Positions 7,089 to 8,354 of a stretch of 8,354 nucleotides of DNA are shown one piece after another (within the stretch, counting starts at the first letter, position 1; each line of letters starts with the position of its first letter). The translations under genes and the position numbers were made by a program. The stretch is from assembly GCA_021162505.1 (NCBI GenBank), contig JAGGYO010000144.1, positions 1 through 8,354 on the forward strand, written 5' to 3'. Source of the stretch: a bacterium (GTDB lineage Bacteria; AUK180). The notes beneath the pieces were generated by a model, which worked only from the letters and a program-made list of their open reading frames with translations, ran no database searches and was not told where the DNA came from.

Positions 7089-7277
7089 CTATGCTTTTGC
7101 GACTTTTCCCGCTTTTAAACATTTAGTACAAACCCATTTCCTGACGACCTTTCCGTTCTCAATAACTCTAACATTTTGTAAATTAGGCATAAATCTTCTC
7201 TTGCTCTTATTGTGGGCATGGGAAACTTTATTTCCAACCATTGGCTTCTTGCCACATACTGCACATACCTTTGACAT
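7089..7277 (-). CDS. rpmB: 50S ribosomal protein L28, four-cysteine (zinc-type) form
   Basis: L28 is a small 50S protein near the E-site. The 62 residues begin MSKVCAVCGKKPMVGNKVSH and continue with the conserved AHNKSKRRFMPNLQ and WVCTKC. Two CxxC pairs (C5/C8 and C50/C53) make this the C+ paralogue type expected to hold zinc; zinc-free L28 forms lack these cysteines. AAGGAG stands six bases before the ATG. It is the first gene after a strong promoter in the 64-base gap behind rex, and lat follows after 11 bases. Confidence 0.96.
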   Translation of the reverse strand: MSKVCAVCGKKPMVGNKVSHAHNKSKRRFMPNLQNVRVIENGKVVRKWVCTKCLKAGKVAKA

Positions 7278-7312
7278 TTCGCGCTCCTTTTATATAAAAT
7301 AATAAAAAAGTT

Positions 7313-7340
7313 ATTATATCAAATTTTCAAAAGAATTCAA
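7313..7340 (-). promoter_or_regulatory. Sigma70-type promoter for the rpmB-lat-rplM... cluster
   Basis: On the minus strand, TTGAAT (7335-7340) is separated by 16 bases from a perfect TATAAT (7313-7318). The expected start point is near 7306, which leaves a 5' leader of about 29 bases with the AAGGAG site of rpmB (7284-7289). All downstream genes are close together, so this may be the main promoter of an operon that continues beyond the left edge. Start-point mapping is not available here. Confidence 0.65.
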
Positions 7341-7341
7341 G

Positions 7342-7980
7342 TTATTTTAAAATATTCTTTTTAATTCTAAACATTAAAAATTCTAATGGGGAGATCATAT
7401 CAAGATATTCTACAAAACAATCCTTGGGAACATTTACGATTATGGGAGAAATTATGTAAAATCCCTTTACACCGAATTCCGCCAGTTCATTGACCTTCTT
7501 CTGTGTTTCTCCTGCCGGAATAGCAAGGATAGCAATACTTATTGAATGCTTTTTTAAAAAATTTTGTAATCTTCGGCAATTTTGTATTTTTACTCCGTTG
7601 ATAACGCGATTTACTTTTCTTTTATCTTTATCGAATGCACCGACTATTTCAAATCCCCTGATCTGCCAATTTTGATAATTTAAAAGCGAAGCGCCGATAT
7701 TTCCCATACCTATTAGAACAACTTTATGTATATGGTCCATTCCCATAAATTTTTCAATGTGAACGATCAGTTCTTTCACTTGATATCCAAATCCCGGTTT
7801 TCCCGTTTCCCCAATATAGGAAAGATCTTTTCTTATATTCACAGCGGTAATATTTGTTAATTTACCCAAAGAATTTGAAGAGATCTTGGCAATGGCTGCC
7901 TGTTTTAGTTTTAATAAACACCGTCTATATATGATTAGCCGTTCCACTGAAATCAGGGGTATCCTTTTTTTTTCTCTCAT
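7342..7980 (-). CDS. rex: redox-sensing transcriptional repressor Rex
   Basis: Rex is a dimeric repressor that leaves its operators when NADH binds, thereby tying fermentation and respiration genes to the NADH/NAD+ ratio. The 212 residues show an N-terminal winged helix (about 1-80) with the hallmark RKDLSYIGETGKPGFGY (50-66), then a Rossmann domain with VVLIGMGNIG (87-96; GxGxxG at 91-96) and the acidic D117 in AFDKDKRKV after the second strand. The closing AILAIPAGETQ (150-160) and GVKGFYIISPIIVNVP (170-185) also fit the family. The ATG at 7980 is chosen because the family starts there. An upstream TTG at 8019 would lie in the -35 hexamer of the likely promoter, outside the transcript. The 64-base gap to rpmB has no GC-rich hairpin, so read-through into the ribosomal cluster is possible. 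Confidence 0.93.
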   Translation of the reverse strand: MREKKRIPLISVERLIIYRRCLLKLKQAAIAKISSNSLGKLTNITAVNIRKDLSYIGETGKPGFGYQVKELIVHIEKFMGMDHIHKVVLIGMGNIGASLLNYQNWQIRGFEIVGAFDKDKRKVNRVINGVKIQNCRRLQNFLKKHSISIAILAIPAGETQKKVNELAEFGVKGFYIISPIIVNVPKDCFVEYLDMISPLEFLMFRIKKNILK

Positions 7981-7982
7981 AA

Positions 7983-8000
7983 TTGTGAAGATTATAACAA
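7983..8000. promoter_or_regulatory. Probable Rex operator (autoregulatory)
   Basis: The plus-strand bases TTGTGAAGATTATAACAA form an 18-bp near-palindrome with a perfect left half-site TTGTGAA, a four-base spacer and a right half ATAACAA that differs at the outer spacer side from the TTAACAA/TTCACAA forms of the Rex consensus. The site covers the -10 hexamer and the expected start point of rex. Binding of Rex without NADH would block the promoter. This is a sequence match only; no binding data are available. Confidence 0.7.
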
Positions 8001-8019
8001 ACTTTCGTGAATAAATCAA
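7991..8019 (-). promoter_or_regulatory. Sigma70-type promoter of rex
   Basis: On the minus strand TTGATT (8014-8019) lies 17 bases before a perfect TATAAT (7991-7996). The predicted start point is about 7984-7986, only four to six bases before the ATG at 7980. The rex mRNA would therefore be almost leaderless, with no room for a Shine-Dalgarno site. Confidence 0.7.
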
Positions 8020-8032
8020 GAGATTATTGAAA

Positions 8033-8354
8033 ATGGAGACAAGAAAGGACTTGATAAACAGATTTTCAAAAAGTTATCAAAAAGCAGTAAAATCCCAAAA
8101 GGGAAGGATTTTAGACACCTTTGTGGCGGCTACCGGGTACACAAGACATTATGCATCATATCTATTAAGGTATAATAATGAAACAATAAAACGGATAATA
8201 AATGGTAGATTAATTATATACAAGGTAAATGTACACAAAAGGAAAAAAAGGCAAGGAAAGCGGATTTATGATGATGAAGTTTATAAAACATTGAAGAAAT
8301 TATGGTATACGAGTTATTTTTTATGTGGGAAATTGTTTAAGGCAGGAATTCCTG
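8033..8354 (+). CDS. integrase/transposase-like protein, N-terminal part, cut by window edge
   Basis: The frame opens at the ATG at 8033 and stays open to the right edge (107 residues). The stretch KSYQKAVKSQKGRILDTFVA (13-32) followed by TGYTRHYASYLLR (34-46) resembles the N-terminal helix-turn-helix of a group of DDE (rve-type) transposases/integrases common in uncultivated bacteria, where forms like GY.R.YA..LLR precede a basic linker. The basic linker KRKKRQGKRIYDDEV and the following LKKLW...YFLCGKL are also typical. The catalytic DDE domain lies outside the window, so activity cannot be judged. Upstream, AAGAGA is a weak ribosome-binding site, and no clear plus-strand promoter is visible. 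Only 52 bases separate it from the divergent rex start. It might instead be a stranded remnant of an insertion sequence. Family placement is from memory of related proteins. Confidence 0.65.
   Translation, partial: METRKDLINRFSKSYQKAVKSQKGRILDTFVAATGYTRHYASYLLRYNNETIKRIINGRLIIYKVNVHKRKKRQGKRIYDDEVYKTLKKLWYTSYFLCGKLFKAGIP

Noticed and set aside
7313..7340. Rex operator at the rpmB promoter
   Set aside because: No TTGTGAA/TTCACAA-type half-sites in the 7278-7341 gap, so direct Rex control of the ribosomal cluster is not supported.
7329..7361. Inverted repeat AAAAGAAT ... ATTCTTTT around the rex stop as a terminator
   Set aside because: Eight A/T-dominated base pairs with a 17-base loop, spanning the rex stop codon and not followed by a U-run on the minus strand; too weak to call.
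1..8354. CRISPR array, tRNA, riboswitch or defence system
   Set aside because: No regularly spaced repeats and no room for structured leaders: the gaps between genes are at most about 64 bases and all the minus-strand genes are recognised housekeeping, metabolic or regulatory families.

Overview
The window comes from an AT-rich bacterial genome (about one third G+C by eye). It carries one long minus-strand housekeeping cluster. Read in the direction of transcription (right to left), the order is rex, rpmB, lysine 6-aminotransferase, rplM, rpsI, rpsB, tsf, pyrH, frr, uppS, cdsA, dxr. dxr runs off the left edge. A plus-strand gene diverges from rex and runs off the right edge; it looks like the N-terminus of a DDE integrase/transposase. 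There is no stretch above 300 bases without a gene, and I see no tRNA, rRNA or CRISPR array.

The segment rpsB-tsf-pyrH-frr-uppS-cdsA-dxr is the classical bacterial order that links translation factors, UMP kinase and envelope/isoprenoid genes. A free-living style gene set (UppS, CdsA, DXR, Rex) argues against a reduced CPR-type genome. A short EF-Ts, a four-cysteine L28, low G+C and an M. tuberculosis-type lysine 6-aminotransferase would suit an uncultivated lineage such as Cloacimonadota or WOR-3-like FCB relatives. That placement is a low-confidence guess, not a result.

Region by region: 1-5739 is a tightly packed translation/lipid block, with stop/start overlaps at rplM/rpsI, pyrH/frr, frr/uppS, uppS/cdsA and cdsA/dxr. 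Region 5755-7077 is the PLP enzyme lysine 6-aminotransferase, sitting inside the ribosomal operon between rpmB and rplM. Region 7089-7340 holds rpmB and a good sigma70-type promoter with a perfect TATAAT that can drive the whole cluster. Region 7342-8019 holds the redox repressor gene rex and its promoter. An 18-bp near-palindrome matching the Rex operator consensus lies directly over the rex -10 element and start point, which predicts negative autoregulation by the NADH/NAD+ ratio. Region 8033-8354 is the partial integrase-like gene.

Several likely starts are not the longest open frame: rplM is best read from a GTG at 5727; lat from 7077; cdsA from 1524; frr from 2760; pyrH from 3452; rex from 7980. 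I found no convincing undescribed system. The most interesting points are the Rex operator/near-leaderless rex transcript, the metabolic enzyme inside the ribosomal protein operon, and the mobile-element-like gene placed against the rex promoter.
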